This document shows positions 45,224-53,214 of a DNA stretch of 64,000 nucleotides, piece by piece (position 1 is the stretch's first letter; the number at the start of each line of letters is the position of its first letter). The stretch comes from CAZRCG01 sp964598565. GTDB taxonomy: Bacteria > Bdellovibrionota > UBA2394. The stretch is taken from the NCBI GenBank assembly GCA_964598565.1, contig CAZRCG010000003.1:186001-250000 (forward strand). Direction: 5' to 3'. The notes below the pieces were generated by a model. It saw nothing but the letters and a program-made list of their open reading frames with translations, had not been told where the DNA came from and ran no database searches. The position numbers and the translations under genes are program-made.

Positions 45224-46857
45224 GTCACCGTCTCCAGATTTGTTTGCAAATCGAGAGCAATATAGGGACCTATCAGTTCCGCTCGCGTCACATCGTAGCG
45301 TAGATTTGATAACGGATTCGTGGATTTCCCACTATTTTCGTCAGCCGCAGTTTTTGAAGAATTGACTAAAAAAGGAAGCAGCGGCAGCTCTGAATTTTTA
45401 TGTAAATAGTCGATCCAAACTTTGTTGGCTAAGGTTTTAAAGAAATCAACATCTTCGCTGCTCATGCGCCCCTTCAGTTCTTTCAATGAGAGTAAAAAAT
45501 CGTCCGGTAGAATTTCAAGCATCACGCTGGATTTAGCTGAATTCACGGTTAAATGCGCTGCGACGGACACATCAGCCTCGATCTCTGTGGAGGGGATTAT
45601 GCGATCTTCAATCCAAGTTCCTAGATTCATTCGATAGCCCGAAATATTGAGTCGAAAAAGATTTTGATCAAAGGTCACTTCAGGAGCCGATCGTGGACTA
45701 ATCGATATCACCGTAGAAATATCGTAGGCCTTGTCTGCGATAATTCCCATCGTACTGTTGCCAACATCAACCGTTGCACGAAAACGAAGGAGGCCCTCCC
45801 GATAAAAAAGGTTGAGAGTTGCATTGGTAAGATTCTGATGAAGAAAGAGTGTCATATCACTTTGACTACGATTTAAAGTTGGTGGCGGAACTTGGGTCTG
45901 AGGTAGTTCAGGGTAGTAGTGCTGCAAATACGAGCTAAAATCTTCTGCAAGCTGAAGGGGTGATCTCGATTGTAGCGAATAGTTCTTCTGGCTCAATAAG
46001 GCTCCGACCTGAGAGCCATTCAGTAAAAGGGCATTAAAGAAAAACTGCACGGCATCTTGAGTGGCGAGGAGAGATCCTTGAGTTCTAGGGTAAAAGGCAA
46101 AGGTCATGCCTTTCTGTGCGGGTGCAGCATCTAGAAGTTCGAGTCGAATCGCACCTTTCTCGATAAGGACTCCCGATTGCCACAGACTCTGATCTTCCAT
46201 CACTTGAAAAGCGCTTTGAGAAAATACAAGATTCCTTAATCGTTCTCGAACCCATAGAGTAAGGAACTTCGACATATTGTCTACCAGCTCCGACATAATT
46301 CTCGATTGAAACTCAGGAATCGATAGAACAGTTTTATCGATATTTTCAGACTTAGACGACGCCAATACCAAATTGGATTCACCAAAGAAAAAACGAAGAC
46401 GAACGGAAAGATCCGATAGATCCCATCGCAGCTGTATGGTTCCCGACTCCTCGTTCTTCATACCGAGAGATTCGTTGAGTTTCAAAAAATCGCAGGAAGT
46501 ATACTCGTAGCCCGTCATTTTGAAGTTTGAAAACGGAATTATAATATGCAAAATATTCGACGCGACCTTATGCCAGGAATTCGTTTTAAGAGCTCCTTGC
46601 ACGGTTACCTCATAGCCCTTTGAGTCGTAGCAAAATCTAAACGTTCTCGGAGTGGTTACGACAAGAGAAGAGAGATGGTTTAAGATCTTGTCGACCAAAG
46701 AAGGTCGAATGGCAATGCCAATGCTTCCGGGTTCGAGGGGCTGAGCTCTAAGGAACGAGGTATGAGATTGGGCCACAATGATAAAAATGGTGAAGAGGCA
46801 GAATGGCCACCGAGGAGTCCTTTGAGCCCGATAAGAAGGGACTTTTCTAAAATACAT
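45217..46857 (-). CDS. Exported protein of unknown function (lipid-binding-like pattern)
   Basis: 546 residues. N-terminal signal peptide (WPFCLFTIFIIVAQSHTSFLRA, cleavage near RAQ). The pattern of amphipathic strands (GIAIRPSLVDKILNHLSS, ISGYRMNLGTWIEDRII, TEIEADVSVAAHLTV) weakly resembles BPI/LBP-like tubular lipid-binding domains; this is only an impression. Overlaps the FadL-like gene by 11 nt upstream and the lipoprotein gene by 7 nt downstream, so the three are almost surely one operon. Confidence 0.75.
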   Translation of the reverse strand: MYFRKVPSYRAQRTPRWPFCLFTIFIIVAQSHTSFLRAQPLEPGSIGIAIRPSLVDKILNHLSSLVVTTPRTFRFCYDSKGYEVTVQGALKTNSWHKVASNILHIIIPFSNFKMTGYEYTSCDFLKLNESLGMKNEESGTIQLRWDLSDLSVRLRFFFGESNLVLASSKSENIDKTVLSIPEFQSRIMSELVDNMSKFLTLWVRERLRNLVFSQSAFQVMEDQSLWQSGVLIEKGAIRLELLDAAPAQKGMTFAFYPRTQGSLLATQDAVQFFFNALLLNGSQVGALLSQKNYSLQSRSPLQLAEDFSSYLQHYYPELPQTQVPPPTLNRSQSDMTLFLHQNLTNATLNLFYREGLLRFRATVDVGNSTMGIIADKAYDISTVISISPRSAPEVTFDQNLFRLNISGYRMNLGTWIEDRIIPSTEIEADVSVAAHLTVNSAKSSVMLEILPDDFLLSLKELKGRMSSEDVDFFKTLANKVWIDYLHKNSELPLLPFLVNSSKTAADENSGKSTNPLSNLRYDVTRAELIGPYIALDLQTNLETVTW

Positions 46858-48211
46858 AGTTCACCATGATGGCAAGGCGATCTGAGCCCGCCCTATAATT
46901 TCCGTCAGATGAAACAGCCGGAAAAATATCATTCGGGGAGGCCCCTAATGTGGAATCCTGTACGACCCGGTCAAAGAGAAAACTGTGAGAGTACTCAATT
47001 CCTAGTGTGAGCCGCTGGAACCACTGCCAATGGACGAACGCTCCTAACAAGACAGATTCAAAATCAATCAGACTGACGGAGGCTCGGTCGGAGGGCACGG
47101 CGCTCGAAGCGTAGTGAGCGTTGAGTCCCATTTTTATGGAGTCCCAGAGCTGAAAGGTTTGAATGCTTCCCACGACGTAATGATCATCAAGCGATTCTCC
47201 CGACCTTCCATACGATCGAGCTTGTTCAACAGGGGATTCGGTGACTTGAATCGATAGCGAGGGTTGCCATGACGAAAAAGCATATCGAAAAAAAGTCTCC
47301 ATCGTCCAATAGCCGTAAGGCTGGTAAAGTATGCCAAAAGTCAGAATAGGCGGTATCCAAACTTTAGCTTTTATGGCCAAGTCCATGGACTCTTCGATAC
47401 CTAAGGCGCGTAGACTTGCCCCCATGGTTCTTAAACTGCGCGGCGTTTCAATCGATAATACCGAGTCATAGATATACTGTACGGGGCTGAAAACCGCTAA
47501 GCCAAAGCCCCATTGAAAGTGGGGGGTATAGTGAACTCCGAGAGCGCCACCAAAAGCATGGGTGGTCGACAAAGGAATTCGGGCTCTTGCTTCAAGCGAG
47601 GGATGTTCGGCAGGAATTAATTCATTGTCTAAAACTTTTTTCATGAGGCGATTGAGGTCGAGAGAGAGTCGAGCCTTCTGAAATCCCAGTGAGTAGATAC
47701 CCGAAAGACCAATAGACCACTGCGAATTTGGTCGGTAAACAACCGTCGCTTGGTGATGCCAAGGTAGGGAAAGGCCCTCAATCAACTCATAGCGCTGAGC
47801 CCCCCTATCATCGAAGTCAGCCACAATGCCGCTAGGAAAGTAGGTGCTATACCCAAAGCTCAGCGACTTAAACCCTAGGGGTGTTGAGACTGAAAAATAA
47901 GGATTGGGAGCCATAGCTGAAAGCGAGCTACTCTTATAGGGCTGTGATGTATTGGGGTCGATACCGCTTCGATCATAAATAAGCCAGCCGCCCATCAGCG
48001 CAATATTGGTGTCCAGCTGGTAGACTTTGGAGGAGCCCATTAGGGCAGGATTCCAAAACGCACTTCGGGGGGCCGGCCGAGTAGGGCTGGCGGTCAGTCC
48101 TCCGACCACAGACGATAAACTTTGAGCTTCAAGGGGGGAGCCCATCCCGACCTTCAAGAAGGCTAGGGACACAAAAATCCCACGGCGTATGCAACTTGAA
48201 AGGCTTGGCAT
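46847..48211 (-). CDS. FadL/OmpP1-family outer membrane protein
   Basis: 454 residues with a signal peptide and a beta-strand-rich sequence ending in aromatic NYVF, as for outer-membrane barrels. FWNPALMGSS near residue 60 is the NPA motif that marks FadL/TodX transporters. Family members pass long-chain fatty acids or other hydrophobic compounds across the outer membrane. It is the first gene of a three-gene minus operon with two exported proteins, and divergent from the XRE-cupin gene. Confidence 0.85.
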   Translation of the reverse strand: MPSLSSCIRRGIFVSLAFLKVGMGSPLEAQSLSSVVGGLTASPTRPAPRSAFWNPALMGSSKVYQLDTNIALMGGWLIYDRSGIDPNTSQPYKSSSLSAMAPNPYFSVSTPLGFKSLSFGYSTYFPSGIVADFDDRGAQRYELIEGLSLPWHHQATVVYRPNSQWSIGLSGIYSLGFQKARLSLDLNRLMKKVLDNELIPAEHPSLEARARIPLSTTHAFGGALGVHYTPHFQWGFGLAVFSPVQYIYDSVLSIETPRSLRTMGASLRALGIEESMDLAIKAKVWIPPILTFGILYQPYGYWTMETFFRYAFSSWQPSLSIQVTESPVEQARSYGRSGESLDDHYVVGSIQTFQLWDSIKMGLNAHYASSAVPSDRASVSLIDFESVLLGAFVHWQWFQRLTLGIEYSHSFLFDRVVQDSTLGASPNDIFPAVSSDGNYRAGSDRLAIMVNYVF

Positions 48212-48297
48212 GAGAGGGCCACCTTAGTCCAAGCTGGCTACTTCGGCAATGGCGTCTCGACAATGAAATCTCGTATATTTTAGGGTACTTAGTTCGC

Positions 48298-48303
48298 TAT
48301 ACT
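48298..48303 (+). promoter_or_regulatory. -10 box of the XRE-cupin gene
   Basis: TATACT ends 8 nt before the GTG start; no clear -35 box and no Shine-Dalgarno are seen. This fits a leaderless transcript. Confidence 0.45.
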
Positions 48304-48311
48304 GAGCCTGC

Positions 48312-48887
48312 GTGAAGTATCTGGCTCTAGGGAAACGACTTAAGGCACTCAGGGAACGTCAGAACCTATCTTTGGAGGCACTATCGGCAGCAACCGGTAT
48401 TGCTCTCGATAAACTAGAGAAAGTTGAAAAAGACGAAGATCAGCCTATCATTGCCGAACTCATTCGCTTGGCGAAGGCCCTTCAAGTGAATGTTGCCGAT
48501 ATTTTTAGAGATCGGCCGACCACCCAACGTTATGAGATCATTCGTCGAGGTGATCGAGAAACGATTCAACCGCTCTTGAAGCCTGGATCTGCCAAAGTTC
48601 TAGATTATACCTATGAACTTCTAACCACGCCTGAAGCCACGAAGCATATGGAAGCTTATATTGTGGAATTATCGCCGCAGCAGAGCCAGCGCCCTCACGA
48701 CGACCTCACCCATGCAGGGGAAGAATTTATGTATATTTTGAGCGGCGAAATTGCTGCCGTCATTCACGGAGATTCACTTCGATTGACCGAAGGCGATGCA
48801 CTCTATTTTAAATCGACGGATCCCCATACGTTTTTTAATCCTGGCAAAACGAAGGCCCAGGCCTTGGTGGTTATTTATCCGTATTGA
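48312..48887 (+). CDS. XRE-type HTH transcription regulator with C-terminal cupin domain
   Basis: 191 residues from GTG 48312. Helix-turn-helix of about residues 5-60: GKRLKALRERQNLSLEALSAATGIALDKL, typical of XRE. The cupin (about 95-190) has HAGEEFMYILSGEI and GDALYFKSTDPHTFFNP, which include potential metal or ligand residues. Family members sense small molecules (for example in sugar or polyamine control), but the ligand is unknown. The gene is divergent from the fadL operon and may regulate it. Confidence 0.9.
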   Translation: MKYLALGKRLKALRERQNLSLEALSAATGIALDKLEKVEKDEDQPIIAELIRLAKALQVNVADIFRDRPTTQRYEIIRRGDRETIQPLLKPGSAKVLDYTYELLTTPEATKHMEAYIVELSPQQSQRPHDDLTHAGEEFMYILSGEIAAVIHGDSLRLTEGDALYFKSTDPHTFFNPGKTKAQALVVIYPY

Positions 48888-48894
48888 TTGGCTA

Positions 48895-48923
48895 TTGATT
48901 GAGATCTTCTTCAGCGTTAATGT
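48895..48923 (+). promoter_or_regulatory. Promoter of tRNA-Arg
   Basis: TTGATT (48895-48900), 17 bp, TAATGT (48918-48923), about 9 nt before the tRNA 5' end. Confidence 0.45.
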
Positions 48924-48932
48924 CACTTTGGT

Positions 48933-49006
48933 GTGCCCATAGCTCAGCAGGATAGAGCATCAGATTTCTAATCTGAGGGTCCGGGGTTCGAATCCCTGTG
49001 GGCACG
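48933..49006 (+). tRNA. tRNA-Arg (anticodon UCU)
   Basis: 74 nt. The acceptor stem GTGCCCA / TGGGCAC is perfect. D-arm GCTC / GAGC, anticodon stem TCAGA / TCTGA with loop TTTCTAA, so the anticodon is TCT (reads AGA/AGG). T-arm CGGGG-TTCGAAT-CCCTG has the canonical TTCGAAT loop. CCA is not encoded; the discriminator base is G. The two toxin-antitoxin modules start just downstream, as at many integration hotspots. Confidence 0.97.
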
Positions 49007-49052
49007 GATTTTTTAGAATATCTAATAAAATCAACTGCTTCTGCCCGCGCCC

Positions 49053-49086
49053 TTGAATTTACTGTAATACGGTTATATAGTATTAC
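49053..49086 (+). promoter_or_regulatory. Promoter and probable operator of the first toxin-antitoxin operon
   Basis: TTGAAT (49053-49058), 17 bp, TATAGT (49076-49081), ending 6 nt before the antitoxin ATG. GTAATAC (49064-49070) and GTATTAC (49080-49086) form a perfect 7-bp inverted repeat over the promoter, as expected for autoregulation by the antitoxin or the complex. Confidence 0.55.
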
Positions 49087-49087
49087 C

Positions 49088-49360
49088 ATGAAAGCTGATA
49101 AACGAGGATATATTTATTTAGGAGCCGAATTCGCTAATCAGGAATTCGATCCTGTGCCGCAGAAGGATGGGCGCATTGTATTGAATCCCGTGGTCACGGT
49201 GAAAGTCTCAAAAGAGGATGCTTGGTTTCTCAGTTCAAAATGGCAAAAAAATGAAAAGGCCGTAGAAGGGCATATCCGCGATGGTGATATTGTGTCTGAA
49301 GTGTCGGTCACAGATCTCCTGGCTCAAATGAATAACGCTCGAAAAAAAGTTCGCAAATGA
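49088..49360 (+). CDS. Antitoxin of a RelE/ParE-type toxin-antitoxin module
   Basis: 90 residues from ATG 49088; the open frame extends back into the tRNA, so the later start is right. The sequence (MKADKRGYIYLGAEFANQEF) ends in a Lys/Arg-rich helix. I do not recognise a firm DNA-binding motif; it may be an AbrB-like N-terminus or a different fold. Its identity as antitoxin is inferred from size, ATGA overlap with the toxin, and the operator-like inverted repeat just upstream. Confidence 0.7.
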   Translation: MKADKRGYIYLGAEFANQEFDPVPQKDGRIVLNPVVTVKVSKEDAWFLSSKWQKNEKAVEGHIRDGDIVSEVSVTDLLAQMNNARKKVRK

Positions 49361-49653
49361 GTCAGTGGACATTTAGTTTTACTCCGCAATGGCTTAAAGC
49401 AGTTGGGAGTCTTGAAGATAAAGTATTCGAAAATCTTCAGGACGCCCTCAAACTGATGGCTAAGCATGGTCCCAAGTATCGTGGACTTCAAAGTCATGTC
49501 TTGCAGGGCGTCTCGGATTCTCACGGCAATACGATTTGGGTTTCCTATATTGATAAAAAATACCGGTTCACATGGACTTATACCAAAGGGAAACGCCAAG
49601 ATATCACGCTCAGAAACTGTGGGGATCACGATCCCACAGAGGCGAAACCGTAA
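49357..49653 (+). CDS. RelE/ParE-superfamily toxin
   Basis: 98 residues. The pattern W-F-P-W, helical FENLQDALKLMAKHGP, then GVSDSHGNTIWVSYIDKKYRFTW and ITLRNCGDHD fits the RelE/YafQ fold, whose members are mostly ribosome-dependent mRNA interferases. CGDHD at the end of the core replaces the usual GxHD. ATG overlaps the antitoxin stop (ATGA). The stop is followed immediately by repeat copy A. Confidence 0.75.
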   Translation: MSQWTFSFTPQWLKAVGSLEDKVFENLQDALKLMAKHGPKYRGLQSHVLQGVSDSHGNTIWVSYIDKKYRFTWTYTKGKRQDITLRNCGDHDPTEAKP

Positions 49654-49767
49654 AAGTTCGAGAAATCCGTCTGGGCCTCGTCACCCAAATTCTCAGCCCG
49701 AATGATTTCAACAACTTCACGCTGCACAATCCAAACATGCGGTTCGGAATTCTTCCAGCTGGGCACG
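49651..49767. repeat. Direct repeat copy A, right after the first toxin stop
   Basis: About 117 bp beginning at the toxin stop codon. Aligned without gaps to copy B (50391-50507) over the 100 bases from 49668 to 49767, about 85 of 100 positions are identical. Copy A on the minus strand would encode W-KNSEP then QREVVEIIRAENLGDEAQT, similar to copy B, so it may be the ruined end of a gene. It is not an obvious integron attC site. Confidence 0.8.
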
Positions 49768-49803
49768 AATTTCTGTGTAAAATCAATGGCTTGCAACGTG
49801 TAT

Positions 49804-49827
49804 TTACATAAAAACATAAAAATGTAA
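49804..49827 (+). promoter_or_regulatory. Operator-like inverted repeat before the second toxin-antitoxin operon
   Basis: TTACAT (49804-49809) and ATGTAA (49822-49827) form an inverted repeat with a 12-nt A-rich spacer, 10 nt upstream of the antitoxin ATG. Confidence 0.45.
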
Positions 49828-49837
49828 TGATGGGAAT

Positions 49838-50056
49838 ATGAATGCTCGTCTATCAACCGATCTTGGAAGTCCGCGTCTCATGCGTTTGCTAAAGCTTGAA
49901 GCACAGGAAACAGATTCTTCCATCAAAGATGTTTTAGTGCGAGCCCTCGAAAGCTATTTCGGTCATCGCCTTGAAACAAGAGCTTTACTCAAGGCGTCCG
50001 AGTCAGCGTTCAAAGACTGGCACGATCCAAGAGATTCCGATTATGACAAATTATAG
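49838..50056 (+). CDS. Antitoxin of a MazF/PemK-type module (ribbon-helix-helix-like)
   Basis: 72 residues. LSTDLGSPRLMRLLKLEAQETDSSIKDVLVRALESYF has the short strand plus two helices of RHH-type (CopG/Arc) antitoxins; the acidic C-terminal tail would bind the toxin. It overlaps the toxin start by 14 nt, typical coupling. Confidence 0.75.
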   Translation: MNARLSTDLGSPRLMRLLKLEAQETDSSIKDVLVRALESYFGHRLETRALLKASESAFKDWHDPRDSDYDKL

Positions 50057-50393
50057 CGCTGGCGACGTTGTCCTCGTAAAGTTTCCATTTTCAAATCTCG
50101 AGGAAGAGAAGAAAAGGCCTGCACTCGTTATGCATCAAGTGGCCCTTTCACATCAGGAGCGCCTTGTTACTATTGCCATGATCACCAGTAAAATTGACGG
50201 ATTTAAAATCGAAGGAGATTGCTCGATAAAGGATTGGCAAAAAACTGGGTTGTTACATCCAAGCCTTGTTCGGCTCAGTAAGTTGGCAACTGTCGATGGC
50301 CAGTTAATAAACAAAAAACTGGGTGGGCTTACAAATGGCGACCTTCAGACTGTGCAAAAATCCTTTAATAGAATTTTTAAATTTTGGATTTAA
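50043..50393 (+). CDS. MazF/PemK-family toxin (endoribonuclease)
   Basis: 116 residues from ATG 50043 (an earlier in-frame ATG within the antitoxin gene is less likely). The N-terminus YSAGDVVLVKFPFSNLEEEKKRPALVM is the classic PemK/MazF signature, with the RPAL motif. GLLHPSLVRLSKLATVD and the C-terminal helix complete the domain. Family: sequence-specific mRNA cleavage. The stop is followed immediately by repeat copy B. Confidence 0.85.
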   Translation: MTNYSAGDVVLVKFPFSNLEEEKKRPALVMHQVALSHQERLVTIAMITSKIDGFKIEGDCSIKDWQKTGLLHPSLVRLSKLATVDGQLINKKLGGLTNGDLQTVQKSFNRIFKFWI

Positions 50394-50507
50394 AGTTCGA
50401 GGGCTGCCGTCTGGGCGTCCTCATCCAAAAAATCCGCCCAAATCATTTCAACAACTTCACGCTGCCCAATCAATGCAAGCGGTTCGGAATTCTTCCAGGT
50501 GGGCACG
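50391..50507. repeat. Direct repeat copy B, right after the second toxin stop
   Basis: See copy A. On the minus strand this copy encodes a proper C-terminus: VPTWKNSEPLALIGQREVV, then EMIWADFLDEDAQTAALEL and a stop at 50391-50393 (shared, in antisense, with the toxin stop). The function of the parental protein is unknown. Confidence 0.8.
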
Positions 50508-50528
50508 ATTTACTCCATTGGGTCCATG

Positions 50529-50571
50529 CCGGGTACATGGGAAACACTTTATACCGGAGACATAGGTTACA
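50529..50571. mobile_element. Possible transposon-end motif, two tandem copies
   Basis: CCGGGTACATGGGAAACA (50529-50546) and CCGGAGACATAGGTTACA (50554-50571) are 13/18 identical at a 25-nt period. Tandem motifs of this shape occur at ends of IS21/IS481-type elements from memory. No intact transposase is near. Confidence 0.35.
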
Positions 50572-50724
50572 CATTTGAGTTCGGTCTTGCGTTTGAATGA
50601 GCGGGGTTTTGATCTCATCAATGATTATGCAGACAATCGGCCAGTGCTCAATTTTCAGTGGAGTGACGATGGCGATTCTCTCAGCGTGAAGGGTTATAAA
50701 CACTCGCTCGAGTGGCAGCCCTAA
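50566..50724 (+). pseudogene. Possible gene fragment, unknown
   Basis: A 52-codon open frame without a start that is strikingly protein-like: VLRLNERGFDLINDYADNRP and a following FQWSDDGDSLSVKGYKHSLEW. It ends in a TAATG overlap with an 82-codon ORF that runs into the end of the peptidase gene. It looks like the 3' end of a gene cut by rearrangement. Confidence 0.35.
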
Positions 50725-50907
50725 TGGCGCCGAAAATTGAGTTTGGCGACGCGCCCCTCATTTTTTCGGGATCCATAAGACTGCCAGAGAGTTTCAGAGG
50801 TTTGACAAGTATTGCCACTTTTGTTAACGCGACTTATGAAAAATGGGTTTCGTTTTGTTTGGGGAGTGGGATTCACGCGTTGCAAGCTCCTAAAACTTCA
50901 GAGAACG

Positions 50908-52899
50908 CTACGGCTCCATCGCGTTTTCATAGAATTTCGCTAAATCATCAACCGAGAAAATTTTGCCGGTGAATGCCTCGACGGATTGAGGAAAGGGCTG
51001 AGAATAACCACTTTTATAGTAACCCTCAATGAGACGAGTGCTAAGCCCTTGCTGTTGATACAGACTTCGACGCCCACTTTGCTTTTCAACATGATCTAAG
51101 AGTGACTCATAAGATTGATACGATGCGATATTGGCAAGAACATAGCCGATATATTCAACCCATCCCGATCGAAAATGAGGGGCATTTAAAGGGCCTCGCC
51201 CTGTGAAATCAACGCCGTGATTGGCGCTGCCAGTTACTCCCGTTCCCTGCGAGATAATCTCGCCGTAGAGCGCTACTGCAAGATCCGTAAACGCTGTCGA
51301 GTCTGCCGTGAATGCCGTATTCCATAACTTGAGCTCAAAGAGGGCGCGGGCTAAGAGAACTCGAAATTGAAGGAAGTCTTGAATTTTTGCATTGCGACTA
51401 TAAGTCTCAATCTCTTCATCGCTAGGTTGTGATCCGTCGCGAGTCTTAGCGGAAGCTTTTAAAAATTCCTTATCGAAGCCGAAATATTCTTGAGTCATGG
51501 AATGAATTTCAACAAATCCGTAGGCCTCGGGTGTTTCGAAGGGATTTTCTTCAAATACGTATTGAAGGGCGTGACCCCCTTCATGAAAGGCGACTCTAAG
51601 AGAGTCTACAGAGTCTGAGAAAAAATTCTGCAGAATGAAGATCCGAGCGGGAATCCACGCTTCGCTTTGATGACTGGATGGCAACGTCACGTCGAGCGTC
51701 TTGGCATTGATGGTAAGAGACTTCGGCATTTTGGTATTGAGAGACGTCATATACGCATGCGTATATTTATTCTCGCGAGGCATCACATCGCGAGTGATGG
51801 TCTCAAGAATGCTTGGATCAAATCCACTTTGTTTGAGAGTTTTCGCCCAGAGAGCATCGACGGTTTCGCGAGGAAAATAGCGGCCAAATGAATCGATATC
51901 CGGTGCGAGAATGGCCAAATGACTCTCTGTAAGGTCGTGTCGCTTCAGCGATAGCTCTTTAGCGAGGAGGCGAGCATGAAGTTTTTCAAGAGCCGCATTT
52001 GTTCTTTTTAAGGCTCCCTCCAGAAAGGCGATACGCTCTTCTACCGAATTGAAACGCGCGTCGTAGGGTTCGGCTTGCGCAGCCACTCGATACGCACTCC
52101 ACGTGGAATAGCCCTTGGATCGAGCGAGCTCTGTTCGCAAGATGGCGCAACGGTTTAGCTCAGACTTCACCCGTTGAGCAATATCGCGACTCTGACCCAT
52201 CTCACCCTGGAGTCTCGCTTCTTCCACTTTGGCAGCGGCTGCCGCCAGAGGCAGAGTTCCCGCATCATAAGCCGCCTTCGCCTTCGAGATCGCTTCTGCT
52301 GCTTTTGAGAGATTGTTGGCGAAAGGCGAATCATTGGCAGTGAGGGTAATTTTTGTTTGCAATTCGGAGACTTCGTTCAGCTTTGGAATTTGATCAGGCG
52401 TAAAGGCATCGATATCTAAACGGCGTTTCATTAAGACGGCTTCATGAGCCATTCGACCGTCGATCGAACCGGCGAGGGTAGCCCAACGATCAACGGCCGT
52501 CTTCCAAGCCTCTCCGTTCTTTAACTCGTTAAGGGCTTTATCGACTTTCAGCTGTTCAGCTGTCCACTCCGCCTTCTCTGTAGGTGATTCGTAGAGCGCA
52601 CGATCCAAGGCAACCGAATACCAGGTGGATAAGAAACCAAGTTCGCGAATTTGTCGGAGGGCTGGATAAATGGTTTCTTGGTAATGATTCAAGAAAGCTC
52701 GATGAGATGGGGCAGCATCGTCAAGATCTTGAATATCCAGCTGATAGAAGGGAGAGCCAGCCTTTCGAAGCTCAAGCATTTTCAAGCGCTCCAAGGACTG
52801 GTAACTAGTTTCTTGCACGACAACCTCGGGTTGAGCCCAGGTGCGGCAGCCTACGATAAGCGCAAAGACCCCTAAAAATAGAGAAAACGATGGTCGCAT
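50908..52899 (-). CDS. M3-like zinc oligopeptidase, lipoprotein
   Basis: 663 residues. Signal peptide with lipobox LIVGC (Cys 18). The zinc motif is FHEGGHALQ (HExxH), with a downstream Glu in EIHSMTQEYFG, the gluzincin arrangement of M3/M2-type peptidases. A long helical N-terminal half with coiled-coil-like stretches is typical of M3 enzymes that swallow short peptides. AAGGAGGGG precedes the ATG. It is likely anchored in the envelope, cleaving small peptides in the periplasm or outside. The alternative is the M2 family. Confidence 0.85.
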   Translation of the reverse strand: MRPSFSLFLGVFALIVGCRTWAQPEVVVQETSYQSLERLKMLELRKAGSPFYQLDIQDLDDAAPSHRAFLNHYQETIYPALRQIRELGFLSTWYSVALDRALYESPTEKAEWTAEQLKVDKALNELKNGEAWKTAVDRWATLAGSIDGRMAHEAVLMKRRLDIDAFTPDQIPKLNEVSELQTKITLTANDSPFANNLSKAAEAISKAKAAYDAGTLPLAAAAAKVEEARLQGEMGQSRDIAQRVKSELNRCAILRTELARSKGYSTWSAYRVAAQAEPYDARFNSVEERIAFLEGALKRTNAALEKLHARLLAKELSLKRHDLTESHLAILAPDIDSFGRYFPRETVDALWAKTLKQSGFDPSILETITRDVMPRENKYTHAYMTSLNTKMPKSLTINAKTLDVTLPSSHQSEAWIPARIFILQNFFSDSVDSLRVAFHEGGHALQYVFEENPFETPEAYGFVEIHSMTQEYFGFDKEFLKASAKTRDGSQPSDEEIETYSRNAKIQDFLQFRVLLARALFELKLWNTAFTADSTAFTDLAVALYGEIISQGTGVTGSANHGVDFTGRGPLNAPHFRSGWVEYIGYVLANIASYQSYESLLDHVEKQSGRRSLYQQQGLSTRLIEGYYKSGYSQPFPQSVEAFTGKIFSVDDLAKFYENAMEP

Positions 52900-53214
52900 G
52901 GATTGTCCCCTCCTTATGCATCCTGTACTAAGAAGACCAAGAGGAGCCCAAAGTCGTCAACAATCGAATTGGCGCTTTCTCATTTTAATAGGGGAGGCTT
53001 TCTTCAGGCCATTTAAAGCGAGGAAGCAAGCTACAGTGCGTTGAATTCACCGCAATCAATTCCATATTTCTTCAGATCTAAAGACAAAGAAGGCGAACTA
53101 CGACTATCTGGAAGGAACGCTATGAAATCATTCTGGGCCCCAAAATAGAGATCAGCCCTTCCGGGCAAAAAATTTCACTCAAAAATTTTAAGAAATCGCG
53201 GCGAGACTTTTTCA
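52900..53214. other. Gap between the peptidase and rmuC genes
   Basis: The first 20 bases hold the peptidase ribosome site. In the remaining 295 bases I see no gene, tRNA, hairpin of note, or repeat. Confidence 0.4.

Noticed and set aside
49651..50507. Integron attC sites
   Set aside because: The repeats follow each toxin-antitoxin unit as cassette sites would, but I see no paired core sites or the needed internal inverted repeats, and no integrase is in the window.
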